From: Sphingobium subterraneum
GTDB lineage: Bacteria; Pseudomonadota; Alphaproteobacteria; Sphingomonadales; Sphingomonadaceae
DNA length: 64,000 nt
Assembly: GCF_014199435.1 (NCBI RefSeq)
Contig: NZ_JACIJP010000002.1
Location: forward strand, 350,001-414,000
Direction of reading: 5' to 3'
A program made the position numbers and the translations under genes. The notes beneath the pieces are model-generated. The model worked only from the letters and a program-made list of their open reading frames with translations. It had not been told where the DNA came from and ran no database searches. Of this stretch, positions 18,315 to 28,130 are shown piece after piece. The first letter of the stretch is position 1; each line of letters begins with the position of its first letter.

Positions 18315-19049
18315 ATGCGCCTGTCTTCTGTCTTTGGTATCATCAAAATGGCGGCGGTGATCGTCCTCCTGCTGCTGGGCGGGCTGATTGCCTTTGCGTT
18401 CCTGAAGCCCGGCCCGCAGGATGTGCCATGGACGGCGCTGCGCCTCGGTGACCCGGTCGGGATATTCACCGGACGCAAGATCGCCGCGCTGACGGCGCAA
18501 CGGGAGCAGTGCATCGGCCTGTTGCGCAATGCCGGGCTCGTGGTTGAAGCATTGCCGCCGTTGCGCTTGTCCGAGCAATGCGCCGCGCCTGATCGAGTCA
18601 GGCTGGCACCGGGGCAGGCAATGCTGGTGCTCAGCCCGACATCGGTTGCACCTTCCTGCCCCGTAGTGGCGGCGACGGCCGTCTGGCACTGGCAGGTGCT
18701 CCAGCCCGCAGCCCAGCGGATCTTCGGCACATCGCTCCGCGAAATCGAGCATCTCGGCAGCTTTTCCTGTCGCCGCATCTACGGCCGTGAAACCGGCACA
18801 TGGAGCGAGCACGCCACAGCGGACGCGCTTGACGTGAGCGGCTTCGTGCTCGCCGATGGCCGGCGCATCTCGGTCGTGCGCGACTGGTCGGATACCGGAG
18901 ACAAGGGGACGTTCCTGCGTATCGCGCGGGATGGAGCATGCGGGCTGTTCGCGACGGTGCTGTCGCCGGACTATAACGCGGCGCACCGGGACCATTTTCA
19001 CCTCGATCAGGCGGAGCGAGGGAGCATGCGCTGGCGCGTCTGCCGGTGA
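18315..19049 (+). CDS. Extensin-like C-terminal domain protein
   Basis: The 244-residue protein has one N-terminal membrane anchor (residues 10-31) and the extensin-C domain with its four cysteine positions. The domain includes GSFSCRRIYGRETGTWSEHATADALDVSGF and the terminal LSPDYNAAHRDHFHLD. The H-x(3)-D and HxDHFH motifs resemble metal sites of DD-carboxypeptidase-like folds, so a cell-wall role is plausible but unproven. It is convergent with the LysR gene. Confidence 0.88.
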   Translation: MRLSSVFGIIKMAAVIVLLLLGGLIAFAFLKPGPQDVPWTALRLGDPVGIFTGRKIAALTAQREQCIGLLRNAGLVVEALPPLRLSEQCAAPDRVRLAPGQAMLVLSPTSVAPSCPVVAATAVWHWQVLQPAAQRIFGTSLREIEHLGSFSCRRIYGRETGTWSEHATADALDVSGFVLADGRRISVVRDWSDTGDKGTFLRIARDGACGLFATVLSPDYNAAHRDHFHLDQAERGSMRWRVCR

Positions 19050-19086
19050 TCCGAACTCTGTGCTGGCTCGGTACTTGCGCGTGCTC

Positions 19087-19878
19087 TCAGGTCGTCAGCG
19101 CCTCGACCAGCGCCTTGACCTTTTTCTGTCGCCATTGCGGCAGCGGCGCGATCAGCCAGTAGCCGAGGCGAGCGGCCTGCGGTTCGCCGACCGGGCGGAC
19201 GCGTCCCTCCGCAAGCGCGCGTTCGGCGAGCAGCAAGGGGACGGTCGCGCGGCCGAAGCCATGCGCCGCCGCCGCGATGGCAAGACCTCCGTCCGCCACG
19301 CGCATGACCGCCGGTTCATCGCCCGATGGCGAACCCGGCCAGTCGATCCGTGCATCCGCTCCGCCGCCGGGCGCCTCGACCGTGACGCTCAGCGCGTCAC
19401 CGATCGCCACGCCCTCATGCTCGCCCTCACCATCGGTCAACCGCACGGCGAGATCGAGGTTCGCTTCGGTGAAATCGAGCGTCTCGTCCACCGCGATCAG
19501 GGTGAAATGCAGCCCGGGCTGGCGCGCGGCATAATCGGCAAGGCGCGCCTGCAGCCAGCATTCGGTGATGTCGCGCGGCGCGGCGATGGTGAGCGCCATG
19601 CTCGATTGCCCGGCCTGCATCGCCCGCACGGCTTCCTCGAACATCAGGAAACCACCCCGCAGTGCTTCGAGCGCGCCTTCGGTCTCGGGCGTCAGTTCCA
19701 GCCCCTTGGGCGTGCGGCGAAACAGCACGACGCCCAGCATGTCCTCCAGCGCGCGGATCTGCTGGCCGACGGCAGCGGGGGTTACCGCCAGCTCGTCGGC
19801 CGCGCGGGTAAAGCTCAGATGACGGGCCGCGGCGTCCAGCACGCGCAGGCCGTTGAGCGGCAAATGGGTGCGCTTCAT
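19087..19878 (-). CDS. LysR-family transcriptional regulator (GcvA-like)
   Basis: The 263-residue protein has a canonical N-terminal winged helix (LNGLRVLDAAARHLSFTRAADELAVTPAAVGQQIRALED begins at residue 8) and a PBP2-like effector domain. It resembles the GcvA/AmpR branch. Its start overlaps the apaG stop by 4 nt (ATGA), so it is the last gene of the leuB-metZ-apaG run. Its targets are unknown. Confidence 0.9.
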   Translation of the reverse strand: MKRTHLPLNGLRVLDAAARHLSFTRAADELAVTPAAVGQQIRALEDMLGVVLFRRTPKGLELTPETEGALEALRGGFLMFEEAVRAMQAGQSSMALTIAAPRDITECWLQARLADYAARQPGLHFTLIAVDETLDFTEANLDLAVRLTDGEGEHEGVAIGDALSVTVEAPGGGADARIDWPGSPSGDEPAVMRVADGGLAIAAAAHGFGRATVPLLLAERALAEGRVRPVGEPQAARLGYWLIAPLPQWRQKKVKALVEALTT

Positions 19879-20273
19879 TCGGCCACCGCGGGCGCGACGA
19901 GGGCGAAGCGGGGAATGGCGACACGCAGCGCCCGCCCGTCCGCCGCGATCATCGTGTAATAGCCCTCCATCACGCCGGTCGGCGTGGCGAGCGGGCAGCC
20001 CGAGACATAGTCATAGGATGCACCCGGCTTCACCACCGGCTGCTCGCCGACGACGCCTTCGCCCTCGACATGATGGACTGCGCCGCGTCCGTCGGTAATC
20101 TGCCACTTGCGGGTGAGAAGCTGGACCGGCGCATCGCCTTCATTCTCGATCCGCACATGATAGGCCCAGAACCAGCGCCCGCGATCCGGCTCCGACTGCT
20201 CCGGCAGGAAGCTGACGGCGACGCGCACGATGATGTCATCGGTTTCCGCGAAAAAGGGGAAAAGCGCCTTCAT
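19875..20273 (-). CDS. apaG: ApaG protein (Co2+/Mg2+ efflux-associated)
   Basis: The 132-residue single-domain protein has the ApaG fibronectin-III-like core VSFLPEQSEPDRGRWFWAYHVRIENEG, LTRKWQITDG and PVVKPGASYDYVSGCPL. It includes the GxMxGxY-type segment TPTGVMEGYYTM. Its biochemical role is not settled. The start ATG at 20273 follows metZ by 14 nt, and its stop overlaps the LysR start. Confidence 0.95.
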   Translation of the reverse strand: MKALFPFFAETDDIIVRVAVSFLPEQSEPDRGRWFWAYHVRIENEGDAPVQLLTRKWQITDGRGAVHHVEGEGVVGEQPVVKPGASYDYVSGCPLATPTGVMEGYYTMIAADGRALRVAIPRFALVAPAVAE

Positions 20274-20287
20274 CGCGACAGAATCCC

Positions 20288-21496
20288 CTATAGTCCGGCG
20301 GCAGTCAATGCTTGATCCAGGTCTGCGATGATATCCTCGGGATCTTCCAGCCCGACATTGATGCGAATCATCCCCTCGACCACGCCCATCGCCTCGCGCC
20401 CTTCGGCACCGACGCCGTGATGCGTGGTCGACGCCGGATGCGTCAGCAGCGTGCGCGAATCGCCGATGTTGTTGGAAATGTCCGCCAGCTCGAGCGCATT
20501 GAGCAGCGTGTGCGCCTGTTCCCGCCCGCCATCGAGGATGAACGAGAAGATCGGCCCGCACGCCTTCATCTGTGCCATGGCGAGATTGTGCTGCGGATGG
20601 CTGGCAAGCCCGGGATGCAGGATCTTCGGCACACGCGTCTCGACAAATTTGCCGACCGCCAGCGCGTTTTCCGACTGACGGCGGGCGCGCATGTCGAGCG
20701 TTTCCAGACCCTTCAACACCACCCAGGCGTTGAACGGCGCGAGCGTCGGGCCGGTGTTGCGCTGGAAGGGAAGCAGCACATCGTTGATGAAAGCCTCGCT
20801 GCCGCACACGGCCCCAGCGAGCACGCGGCCCTGCCCGTCCATCAGCTTGGTTGCGCTATAGGCAACGACATCCGCACCGAAATCCATCGGCCGCTGGAGC
20901 GCGGGGGTGCAGAAGGCGTTGTCGACCACCGTCGTGATGCCATGCGCCTTGGCGAGGCCGCAGACAGTGGCCAGATCAACGATGTCCATCGTCGGATTGG
21001 CGGGCGTCTCGAAGAAAAACACCTTCGTATTGGGACGGATTGCCTGCTCCCACGCGGCGTTGTCGCGCGAATCGATCGTGGTCGTCTCGATCCCGAACCG
21101 GGGGAAGAGGCTGTCCGTCAGCCAGCGGCACGATCCGAACGCCGCGCGCGCCGCAACCACATGGTCGCCCGCGCTGAGCTGGCACAGCAACGCCGCCGTC
21201 ATCGCCGCCATCCCGCTCGCCTGCGCACGGCACGCGGCCGCGCCCTCCATCAGGGCGATACGCTCTTCGAGCATCTGCACGGTCGGGTTCTGCAGCCGGG
21301 AATAGGTCATCCCGTCATCGTCCCCCGCAAAACGCGCGGCGGCGGTCTGCGCGTCGTCATAGCAATAGCCCGACGTCAGGAAGAGCGCTTCCGACGTCTC
21401 GCCCTGCTCGCTGCGCCATGTGCCGCCGCGCACGGCCTGCGTTGCAGGACGCCATTGGGAAGTGATCGCGCGATTTCGTCCGGTGGTGCGTTTCAT
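20288..21496 (-). CDS. metZ: O-succinylhomoserine sulfhydrylase
   Basis: The 402-residue PLP enzyme of the Cys/Met-metabolism family has the PLP-lysine motif VAYSATKLMDGQGRV and the N-terminal SGYCYDDAQTAAARFAG segment typical of MetZ. It makes homocysteine from O-succinylhomoserine and sulfide. It is 10 nt after leuB on the same strand, so no separate leader or SAM riboswitch fits between them. The ATG at 21496 aligns with the usual start. Confidence 0.93.
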   Translation of the reverse strand: MKRTTGRNRAITSQWRPATQAVRGGTWRSEQGETSEALFLTSGYCYDDAQTAAARFAGDDDGMTYSRLQNPTVQMLEERIALMEGAAACRAQASGMAAMTAALLCQLSAGDHVVAARAAFGSCRWLTDSLFPRFGIETTTIDSRDNAAWEQAIRPNTKVFFFETPANPTMDIVDLATVCGLAKAHGITTVVDNAFCTPALQRPMDFGADVVAYSATKLMDGQGRVLAGAVCGSEAFINDVLLPFQRNTGPTLAPFNAWVVLKGLETLDMRARRQSENALAVGKFVETRVPKILHPGLASHPQHNLAMAQMKACGPIFSFILDGGREQAHTLLNALELADISNNIGDSRTLLTHPASTTHHGVGAEGREAMGVVEGMIRINVGLEDPEDIIADLDQALTAAGL

Positions 21497-21506
21497 GCTT
21501 GGTTCC

Positions 21507-22547
21507 TTACAGCGCCGCGAGCACCGCGTCGCCCATTTCACTCGTCGTCATCGTGCCGCCGAGATCCGGCGAGCGTGCGCCGCCCGCCAGCGCCTTGGCG
21601 ACGGCCGCTTCGATGCGATCGGCGGCGGCACCCTGGTCCAGCGAATAGCGCAGCATCATCGCAGCGGAAAGAATAGTCGCAAGCGGATTGGCCTTGCCCT
21701 GCCCCGCGATGTCCGGCGCGCTGCCGTGGATCGGTTCGTACAGGCCCTTGCCGTTCGCATCGAGCGAGGCGGACGCCAGCATGCCGATCGACCCGACGCA
21801 CATGCTCGCCTGATCCGAGAGGATGTCGCCGAACAGGTTGCCGGTGACGATCACGTCGAACTGGCCGGGATTGCGCACCAGCTGCATCGCGGCGTTGTCG
21901 ACATACATATGGCTGAGTTCGACGTCGGGATAGTCCGCCGATACCTCGATCACCACGTCGCGCCAGAGCTGCGAGGTTTCAAGCACGTTCGCCTTGTCCA
22001 CCGAGCAGAGCTTGCCCCGGCGGGCGCGGGCAGCGCGAAAGGCGCTGTGCGCGATGCGGCGCACTTCGGCCTCGTTGTACGACATGATGTCATAGCCTTC
22101 GCGCAGGCCATCGGCGGTCTTGCGCATACCCTTCTCGCCGAAATAGACGTCGCCGTTCAGCTCGCGCACGATGACGAGGTCGATCGCGCTCGCGACTTCG
22201 GGGCGCAGGGCGGAGGCATCGGCGAGTTCCGCGAACATCTTCGCCGGGCGCAGGTTGGAGAACAGCACCAGTTCCTTGCGCAGGCCGAGGATCGCCTGTT
22301 CCGGGCGCAGATGCCGCTCCAGATGGTCGCAGTCGAAATCGCCGACCGCGCCAAACAGGATGGCGTCGGCGCGCCGCGCCACGTCGAGCGTCTCGGGCGG
22401 CAGCGGATGGCCGACCGCCTTGTACGCCGCGCCGCCCACCAGCGCTTCCTCATAGGTCAGGTCCAGCCCGAGCGCATCGAGCACGCGACGCGCCTGCGCG
22501 ATGACCTCCGGCCCGATCCCGTCCCCCGCCAGCAGCGCAATCCGCAT
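21507..22547 (-). CDS. leuB: 3-isopropylmalate dehydrogenase
   Basis: The protein of 346 residues starts [15 protein letters not shown] and contains the substrate and metal motif of beta-decarboxylating dehydrogenases ([21 protein letters not shown]) and the NAD-binding [19 protein letters not shown]. It catalyses the third step of leucine synthesis. GAGGGAG precedes the ATG at 22547. The gene is first of the leuB-metZ-apaG-LysR run. Confidence 0.96.
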   Translation of the reverse strand: MRIALLAGDGIGPEVIAQARRVLDALGLDLTYEEALVGGAAYKAVGHPLPPETLDVARRADAILFGAVGDFDCDHLERHLRPEQAILGLRKELVLFSNLRPAKMFAELADASALRPEVASAIDLVIVRELNGDVYFGEKGMRKTADGLREGYDIMSYNEAEVRRIAHSAFRAARARRGKLCSVDKANVLETSQLWRDVVIEVSADYPDVELSHMYVDNAAMQLVRNPGQFDVIVTGNLFGDILSDQASMCVGSIGMLASASLDANGKGLYEPIHGSAPDIAGQGKANPLATILSAAMMLRYSLDQGAAADRIEAAVAKALAGGARSPDLGGTMTTSEMGDAVLAAL

Positions 22548-22596
22548 GTCATTCTCCCTCAAAAATGCTGCCGCCCGCATATGAACAGGAGCGGGC

Positions 22597-23340
22597 TTAC
22601 GCAACCGCTCTTTTGAGGCGCTCGACCAGGCGTTCGCGCGCGGCGAGCACATCCGCGCGCCGTTCGATGAGAATCGAGCGGGTGAGGAAGTGGCCGGTGA
22701 GCGCCAGCCCGTCGAGAATGTCGGCCCACTCGGCCACCGCGCTCCCCTCCGGCCGCAGGAAGGCGGGCAGCGGCAGGAGCTTCGCTTCATAGCCGACTGC
22801 CCCGGCATCGCTGACCCCTGCTCCGGATCGTGGGCTGACGAACCGAACGCTGGCCTCGTCCGATCCGGTGACGGTGCAGCCGGACAGGTCCAGCCCGAAG
22901 CCCAGCTCGGCGAGGAGCAGAAGCTCGTAGCGCACCAGCGCCACCGCCCATCCCCGCGCCGCAGGAGCCGCCTCCACCGCGTTCAGCACGCCGTCGAGCG
23001 CAGCGTAGAGCGCCGGATAGGCATTGTCCTCCGGCAGGGCAGTGGCGGTGAGCGCGCAGGCCCAGTCGATCGCGGCGGCGGCGAGCGGCTCCGCCAGCAG
23101 GGGCGCGATGCTGTGCGCGAGTTCGACCGTCAGGCCCGCGAGCTGTTCACTGGTGCGCGCGCGAAAGTCCGCCTGCACCCGGTTACCCGGAACCAGCACC
23201 GCCCGCATCGCCCGCGACCGCCCGCCCCGCACATAGCCGCTCGCCAGCCCGTCGCGCGGCGTCAACGCCCGCACGATCGCACCATGCTCGCCATGATGGC
23301 GAACCGCGCAGAGAATGGCGGGGGTGGTCAGGGAGGGCAT
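22597..23340 (-). CDS. recO: DNA repair protein RecO
   Basis: The 247-residue protein has the N-terminal OB fold ([33 protein letters not shown]) followed by the helical domain with [19 protein letters not shown]. RecO loads RecA on SSB-coated gaps with RecR. A GGGAGG precedes the ATG at 23340. A zinc site is incomplete, as is common in this class. Confidence 0.92.
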   Translation of the reverse strand: MPSLTTPAILCAVRHHGEHGAIVRALTPRDGLASGYVRGGRSRAMRAVLVPGNRVQADFRARTSEQLAGLTVELAHSIAPLLAEPLAAAAIDWACALTATALPEDNAYPALYAALDGVLNAVEAAPAARGWAVALVRYELLLLAELGFGLDLSGCTVTGSDEASVRFVSPRSGAGVSDAGAVGYEAKLLPLPAFLRPEGSAVAEWADILDGLALTGHFLTRSILIERRADVLAARERLVERLKRAVA

Positions 23341-23407
23341 GTGTGGTTCTGCTACCCCCTACCGCCATGCCGGTCGATGACCGACCCCGACAGGGGAGCG
23401 GCGGGCA

Positions 23408-24364
23408 TCACCCGTTGCGGAACCGCAAGGTGACGGTGAGGCCGCTGGCCTGCCAGTCGATCGTCAGCTCACCCTTGCGGGCGCGAACGATGCGGTCGAT
23501 CAGCTTGAGGCCCTGTCCGCCGGCGCGGTCCTGCGCCTCCACGGCTTTCGTCGACTGTTCGGTCCAGATGAGGCTGAGTGCGGCGGGTTCGGCGTGGGCC
23601 GTGACGTCGATCGTCCCGCCATGGGCAAGCGCACCATGCTTGGCAGAGTTGACCGCGAGTTCGCCCAGCACCAGCGCAATCGCATCGGCCTGCCCCTGTT
23701 CGATCAGCGCGGCGGGCAGGGGCGCGATGGCAATGGCGCAGTGGGGCGACTGGAATGGCGAAATCAACGCGGGAATGAGCGTCGCGAGGTCACACGGCAC
23801 GTCCTGCGTCGAAAACAAGGCCTGCGCCGCACTCAGCGAAACGAGCCGACTCTGCATATCATCGGCAAATTTTTCATGCTCCGGATTGCCGCGCGCGAAG
23901 CCGAACAGCAGGCTCGCGATCATCGTGTAGGTGTTCTTGAGCCGATGCCGAAGTTCCGCCGCCGACACCACCAGCGCCTGACGCGCCAGTTCGGTCTCCG
24001 TCACGTCGCGAGACACCGCCAGAAAGCCCGTGTCCTGCCCACGCGTATCGGTGACGCGCGACACGGTGACATGCCACCAGCGTGGATTCCCTTTTGCGGT
24101 GGGGCAAAAGGCCTCGAATCGAACGGTCCTGCCGGACAGCGCATCGGGCATCGCCGCCAGAATGGTCTGTTGGCTCTCCTGCGGCCAGAAGGACGCCCAA
24201 GGCCGTCCCCGCAGATGATCAAAATTGTCGATCTCCATGGCGCACAGGCCGTTGCCGTTCATCCACTGAACGGAGCCATCCAACCCCAGCAATTTGACGC
24301 AATCTACGCTCTGATCAAACACAGCCGCCAAGGTCTCTGCGGAAAGGGCAGCCGTGTTCAGCAC
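23408..24364 (-). CDS. PAS-sensor histidine kinase of the HWE/HisKA_2 type
   Basis: The product of about 318 residues has an N-terminal PAS domain (SVDCVKLLGLDGSVQWMNGNG to ending LAVSRDVTETE). It is followed by the H-box ELRHRLKNTYTMIASLL with the phospho-accepting His, and an ATPase domain with NSAKHGAL, LIWTEQS (the W-x-E of HWE kinases) and GGQGLKLIDRIV. It has no membrane segment, so it is cytosolic. No response regulator is adjacent. The GTG at 24364 behind AAGGAA is preferred over a TTG at 24424. Confidence 0.85.
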   Translation of the reverse strand: MLNTAALSAETLAAVFDQSVDCVKLLGLDGSVQWMNGNGLCAMEIDNFDHLRGRPWASFWPQESQQTILAAMPDALSGRTVRFEAFCPTAKGNPRWWHVTVSRVTDTRGQDTGFLAVSRDVTETELARQALVVSAAELRHRLKNTYTMIASLLFGFARGNPEHEKFADDMQSRLVSLSAAQALFSTQDVPCDLATLIPALISPFQSPHCAIAIAPLPAALIEQGQADAIALVLGELAVNSAKHGALAHGGTIDVTAHAEPAALSLIWTEQSTKAVEAQDRAGGQGLKLIDRIVRARKGELTIDWQASGLTVTLRFRNG

Positions 24365-24475
24365 AAATTTCCGTTCCTTCCCGTCGGCACCCGACGAACG
24401 CCGATGCCGGACGTCAGATAGCAATTCGGCGCATGGGGTTAAAGGTGCAATCCAACCGAACTCGATCGCTCCCCC

Positions 24476-26440
24476 TCACCCGTGAAAATAGTCATACACC
24501 GTCTGCGCGACCGCCTTTGACACACCGGGCGCGCGTTGGAGGTCGTCGAGGCGGGCTTCGCGGACGGCCTTGGCTGTGCCGAAGTGCATCAGCAGCGCCT
24601 TCTTGCGCGCGGGACCGATGCCTGGAACTTCGTCCAGCGAGGAGACGGTGATCGCCTTGCTGCGTTTCTGCCGGTGCGCGCCGATGGCGAAGCGGTGCGC
24701 CTCGTCGCGCAGGCGCTGGACGTAGAAGAGCACCGGGTCGTTGACCGGCAGGCTGATTTCCCGCCCATCAGGCAGGTGAAACACCTCGCGCCCGTCGCGG
24801 CCGTGGTGCGGCCCCTTGGCGACGCCGACAAGGGGGACATCCTCCACGCCTAGGTCGGCCAGGATCTGCCGTGCCGCATTCAGTTGCCCCTTGCCGCCGT
24901 CGATCAGGACGAGGTCGGGCCAGTCGGTACGGTGATCGTCGGCATCGGGCGCGCTCGGTGGCACCTCGCCGGGCGAATCGCTCCCCGCTTCCTCCTTCAG
25001 CAGCGCGCCGAAGCGGCGCTGGAACATCTCACGCATCATCGCGAAATCGTCGCCGGGCGCGGTCTCCGGGTTCTTGATGTTGAACTTGCGATAGGCGTTC
25101 TTGCGGAACCCCTCCGGCCCGGCGACGACCATCGCGCCGAGCGCGTGGCTGCCCTGAATATGGCTGTTGTCGTAAATTTCGATGCGTTCGGGCGACTCGC
25201 CCAGGTCGAACAGGTCGGCGAGCGAGCGGAGAAGTTTGCCCTGCGTTGTACTTTCCGCCTGCCGCCGTTCGAGCGCTTCGGCGGCGTTGCGGCGCGCCTG
25301 CTCGATCAGCTTGGTGCGCGGACCGCGCTTGGGCGTATCGATGCGGACCTTGTGCCCGGCCTTGACGCACAACGCCTCCGCGATCAGCTCGCACTCCTCC
25401 AGCAGCCGGTCGGTGAGGATCTGGCGCGGCGGGGGCACGTCCTCGTAGAACTGGAGGAGGAAGGCGCTCAGCACCTCGTCCTCGCTGACTTCGCTGGTGT
25501 GAACGGGGAAGATGGAATGGCTGCCGCAATTCTGGCCGCCGCGCACGAAGAAGGCCTGAATGCACATCGCTCCGCCGTGGGCGGCGAGCGCGAAGATGTC
25601 CGCATCTTCCAGCCCCTCGCCGTTGATCGCCTGTGCGGTCTGGATGAAGGTGAGCGCCTTCAATCGGTCGCGGAACACGGCGGCGAGTTCGAAGTCCATA
25701 TTCTCCGCCGCACGCTGCATCGCATCGGCGAGCTTGGCCTGCACGCCGGTCGCCTTGCCGGAGAGGAAATCCTCGGCATCCGCCACCAGTTCGGCATAGC
25801 CCGCCGCGTCGATCCGCTCCACACAGGGGGCCGAACAACGCTTGATCTGGTAGAGCAGGCAGGGGCGGGATCGGTTGGCGAAGAAGCTGTCGGTGCAGCT
25901 GCGCAGCAGGAACAGCTTCTGCATGGCGTTCAGCGTGCGGTTGACCGCGCCGCCGCTGGCATAGGGGCCGAAATAGCGGCCCTTTGCCTTGCGCGCGCCG
26001 CGATGCTTCTGAATACGCGGGAAGGGATGGTCGTGGCGAACGAGGATGAACGGGAAGCTTTTGTCGTCGCGCAGCAGCACATTATAGGGCGGTCGGTAGC
26101 GCTTGATGAGCTGCGCTTCGAGCAGCAAGGCTTCCGCCTCGCTGTTGGTGGTGACGATGGTCATCGAGCGGGTCTGCGCGACCATGCGCTGCAACCGTTT
26201 GGGCAGGCGCGTGATCTGCACATAGTTGCTCACGCGGTTCTTGAGTGCCTTCGCCTTGCCGACATAGAGCACATCACCCCGCGCATCGACCATGCGATAA
26301 ACGCCCGGCCGGGCGGGCAGCGTGGCGAGCACGTTGCGGATCGCGGCGACGCCCGCGTCGATATCCGGCTGGCCCAGGCCGCGCACGGCATAAGCGGAAT
26401 TCTCTTCGCTGAAACGGTCGGGAACGGGGGGAAGCGCCAT
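24476..26440 (-). CDS. uvrC: Excinuclease ABC subunit C
   Basis: The product of about 654 residues has the GIY-YIG nuclease domain (PGVYRMVDARGDVLYVGKAK), a UVR motif, the central RNase-H-like nuclease domain (PERIEIYDNSHIQGSHALGAMVVA and LVLIDGGKGQLNAA) and C-terminal HhH motifs (LDEVPGIGPARKKALLMHFG). It makes both incisions in nucleotide excision repair with UvrA (encoded here at 44056) and UvrB. A palindromic repeat lies upstream. The start at 26440 is approximate since no strong ribosome-binding site is seen. Confidence 0.95.
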   Translation of the reverse strand: MALPPVPDRFSEENSAYAVRGLGQPDIDAGVAAIRNVLATLPARPGVYRMVDARGDVLYVGKAKALKNRVSNYVQITRLPKRLQRMVAQTRSMTIVTTNSEAEALLLEAQLIKRYRPPYNVLLRDDKSFPFILVRHDHPFPRIQKHRGARKAKGRYFGPYASGGAVNRTLNAMQKLFLLRSCTDSFFANRSRPCLLYQIKRCSAPCVERIDAAGYAELVADAEDFLSGKATGVQAKLADAMQRAAENMDFELAAVFRDRLKALTFIQTAQAINGEGLEDADIFALAAHGGAMCIQAFFVRGGQNCGSHSIFPVHTSEVSEDEVLSAFLLQFYEDVPPPRQILTDRLLEECELIAEALCVKAGHKVRIDTPKRGPRTKLIEQARRNAAEALERRQAESTTQGKLLRSLADLFDLGESPERIEIYDNSHIQGSHALGAMVVAGPEGFRKNAYRKFNIKNPETAPGDDFAMMREMFQRRFGALLKEEAGSDSPGEVPPSAPDADDHRTDWPDLVLIDGGKGQLNAARQILADLGVEDVPLVGVAKGPHHGRDGREVFHLPDGREISLPVNDPVLFYVQRLRDEAHRFAIGAHRQKRSKAITVSSLDEVPGIGPARKKALLMHFGTAKAVREARLDDLQRAPGVSKAVAQTVYDYFHG

Positions 26441-26539
26441 CATGCCGATGTAGAAAGACCGGACTGGATTGCCCAGCCCGGTCAATAAGAATATTCGCGC
26501 GAGTAGCGTTCTATCGGCCGGGCGATATGCTCATGACAA

Positions 26540-26643
26540 CCGTTCGTCCTGAGTCGGGACTGAGCTTGACGAAGGTCCGTATCGAAAGACAGCCCTTCGA
26601 TACGCCATTTCGACTTCGCTCAAGGACTACTCAGGACGAACGG
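26540..26643. repeat. CCGTTCG-ended palindromic repeat, copy A
   Basis: Perfect 15-nt inverted arms (26540-26554 and 26629-26643) enclose a second perfect hairpin CGTATCGAA/TTCGATACG (26578-26604) and CTGAGCTTGACGAAG-like sequence. It lies between uvrC and the end of atpF, and could act as a 3' hairpin for the atp transcript. Confidence 0.9.
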
Positions 26644-26650
26644 CTCGTGG

Positions 26651-27295
26651 TTAGTTGATGGTACCCAGCGCCTTGATGGTGCTGTCGACCATCGCCTTGT
26701 CGGCCTTGGCATCGTGGTTCTGCGCGATGAGCGCGGCGGCGGCCGATGTCGCGGCGGACACGGCGCGGCTGCGGATGTCGGCGATGGCGGCGCGTTCGGC
26801 GGCACCGATCTTGTCTTCGGCCATCTTCTGACGGCGCTTGACCAGCGCAGCGGTGCTCGTCTTCGCGTCGGCCAGCAGCAGGGCGGCTTCTTCCTCGGCA
26901 CGAGCGCGCAAGGCGGCGGCGTCGTTTTCAGCCGAGGCGAGCTTGGCCTGATACTCGGCCTTCAGCGCTTCGGCTTCGGCGCGCAGCTTGGCGGCTTCGT
27001 CGAGCTGGGCACGGATCGTCGCGATGCGGCTGTCGAGGCCACGCGTGATGAGCGCAGGAACCTTCTTCCAGATCAGCACGCCGATGAAGATCAGCATCGC
27101 GAGGCTGACGATGGCGGTCGCGTTCATAAAGCCGCCGGCTCCGCCGATCGCGGGATCGGGCGCATGCGCTTCGGGACCGCCATGCGCTTCCGTCATGGCG
27201 TGAACGTCACCCTGCAGATCCTGCGTCTTGTCCGCCTGATCGAGATTGTGGGCAACCGCGTGCGACGGGTTGGTCATGTTCATTTCCTCAGCCAT
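26651..27295 (-). CDS. atpF: ATP synthase F0 subunit b
   Basis: The 214-residue protein has a disordered acidic N-terminus (about 50 residues), one membrane segment (ATAIVSLAMLIFIGVLIW) and a long charged, Ala-rich coiled coil (LDSRIATIRAQLDEAAKLRAEAEALKAEY onward). The N-terminal extension before the membrane segment is longer than in the enterobacterial b subunit. It forms the peripheral stalk with b'. It overlaps the b' gene by 8 nt and ends the F0 operon. Confidence 0.93.
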   Translation of the reverse strand: MAEEMNMTNPSHAVAHNLDQADKTQDLQGDVHAMTEAHGGPEAHAPDPAIGGAGGFMNATAIVSLAMLIFIGVLIWKKVPALITRGLDSRIATIRAQLDEAAKLRAEAEALKAEYQAKLASAENDAAALRARAEEEAALLLADAKTSTAALVKRRQKMAEDKIGAAERAAIADIRSRAVSAATSAAAALIAQNHDAKADKAMVDSTIKALGTIN

Positions 27296-27782
27296 GGGCC
27301 AGAGCCGCCTTTACGGCTGCCGCGGCGGCTTCCGGTGTTGCCTGCGCACCGGAAATCTTGGCGACCATGTCACGGGCGGCATCGGCCGACACCGCTTCGA
27401 TCTCCTGAAGAGCCGACACCGATGCGGCGCGGATCGAGGCTTCCGCCGCGCTGATCTTTTCGGCGATCTTGGCGTCGGCGGTAGCGATCTGCTTTTCCGA
27501 AGCCTTGGCGGCCTTGGCTTTTGCTTCGGCCACCATAGCCTGCGCTGCCGCGCGGTTGTCGGCATCCTTGGCGCGCTGTTGCGCCTCGATTTCGTCGGCA
27601 CGGGCAAATGCCGCCTTGGCTTCGGCCAGATCGCCAGCGATCTTGCTGTCGCGCGCTTCCACCGTCGACTGGATCTTGGGCACCATGCCCAGACCGATGA
27701 CGAAGAAAACCAGACCGAACGTAATCAGCAGCCAGAAGATCTGGCTGGAATAGGTTGCGGCGAGTTGCGCTATCTGAGGCAT
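27288..27782 (-). CDS. atpG: ATP synthase F0 subunit b'
   Basis: The 164-residue protein begins with a membrane segment (IFWLLITFGLVFFVIGLGMV) after AQLAATYSSQ, then an Ala/Lys-rich coiled coil (ARDSKIAGDLAEAKAAFARADEIEAQQ). A second, diverged b subunit is normal in alphaproteobacteria and phototrophs. It lies between atpE and atpF. Gene naming differs between genomes (atpF2, atpG, atpX). Confidence 0.92.
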   Translation of the reverse strand: MPQIAQLAATYSSQIFWLLITFGLVFFVIGLGMVPKIQSTVEARDSKIAGDLAEAKAAFARADEIEAQQRAKDADNRAAAQAMVAEAKAKAAKASEKQIATADAKIAEKISAAEASIRAASVSALQEIEAVSADAARDMVAKISGAQATPEAAAAAVKAALAHG

Positions 27783-27856
27783 TGCACCCGTCCCAAGAAT
27801 GAGCGTGCGCGGGCGGCGATCATCGTCCGCCCGTCACACAAGAAAAACGTCGGTGT

Positions 27857-28084
27857 TTAGGCGACGAAGATCAGGATCATCGACACAACGAACGCGAGCA
27901 GACCGAGAAGTTCGGCGGCCGCGAAGCCGATGAACAGACGGCCCTGCTGGCCATCAGCGGCCGACGGGTTGCGCAGCGCGCTTTCGAGGAACGAGCCGAA
28001 GACGTTGCCCACGCCCAGAGCGGCCATACCGGCACCGATTGCAGCCAGACCGGCACCGATCAGCTTTGCGGCTTCTGCGTCCAT
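27857..28084 (-). CDS. atpE: ATP synthase F0 subunit c
   Basis: The 75-residue hairpin protein has two membrane helices joined by the polar loop RNPSA. The proton-carrying Glu sits in the second helix (AAAELLGLLAFVVSMIL), and the first helix has the Gly-rich GAGLAAIGAGMAALGVGNVFG pattern. AAGGAG lies upstream of the ATG at 28084. It forms the rotor ring. Confidence 0.98.
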   Translation of the reverse strand: MDAEAAKLIGAGLAAIGAGMAALGVGNVFGSFLESALRNPSAADGQQGRLFIGFAAAELLGLLAFVVSMILIFVA

Positions 28085-28130
28085 AACGATAACTCCTTTT
28101 CTAAACCTGTATAAAATGTTGACGAAATTC

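Noticed and set aside
21497-21506. Possible SAM-II riboswitch before metZ, as known in Alphaproteobacteria
   Set aside because: Only 10 nt separate leuB and metZ, and the 49 nt before leuB show no SAM-II core.
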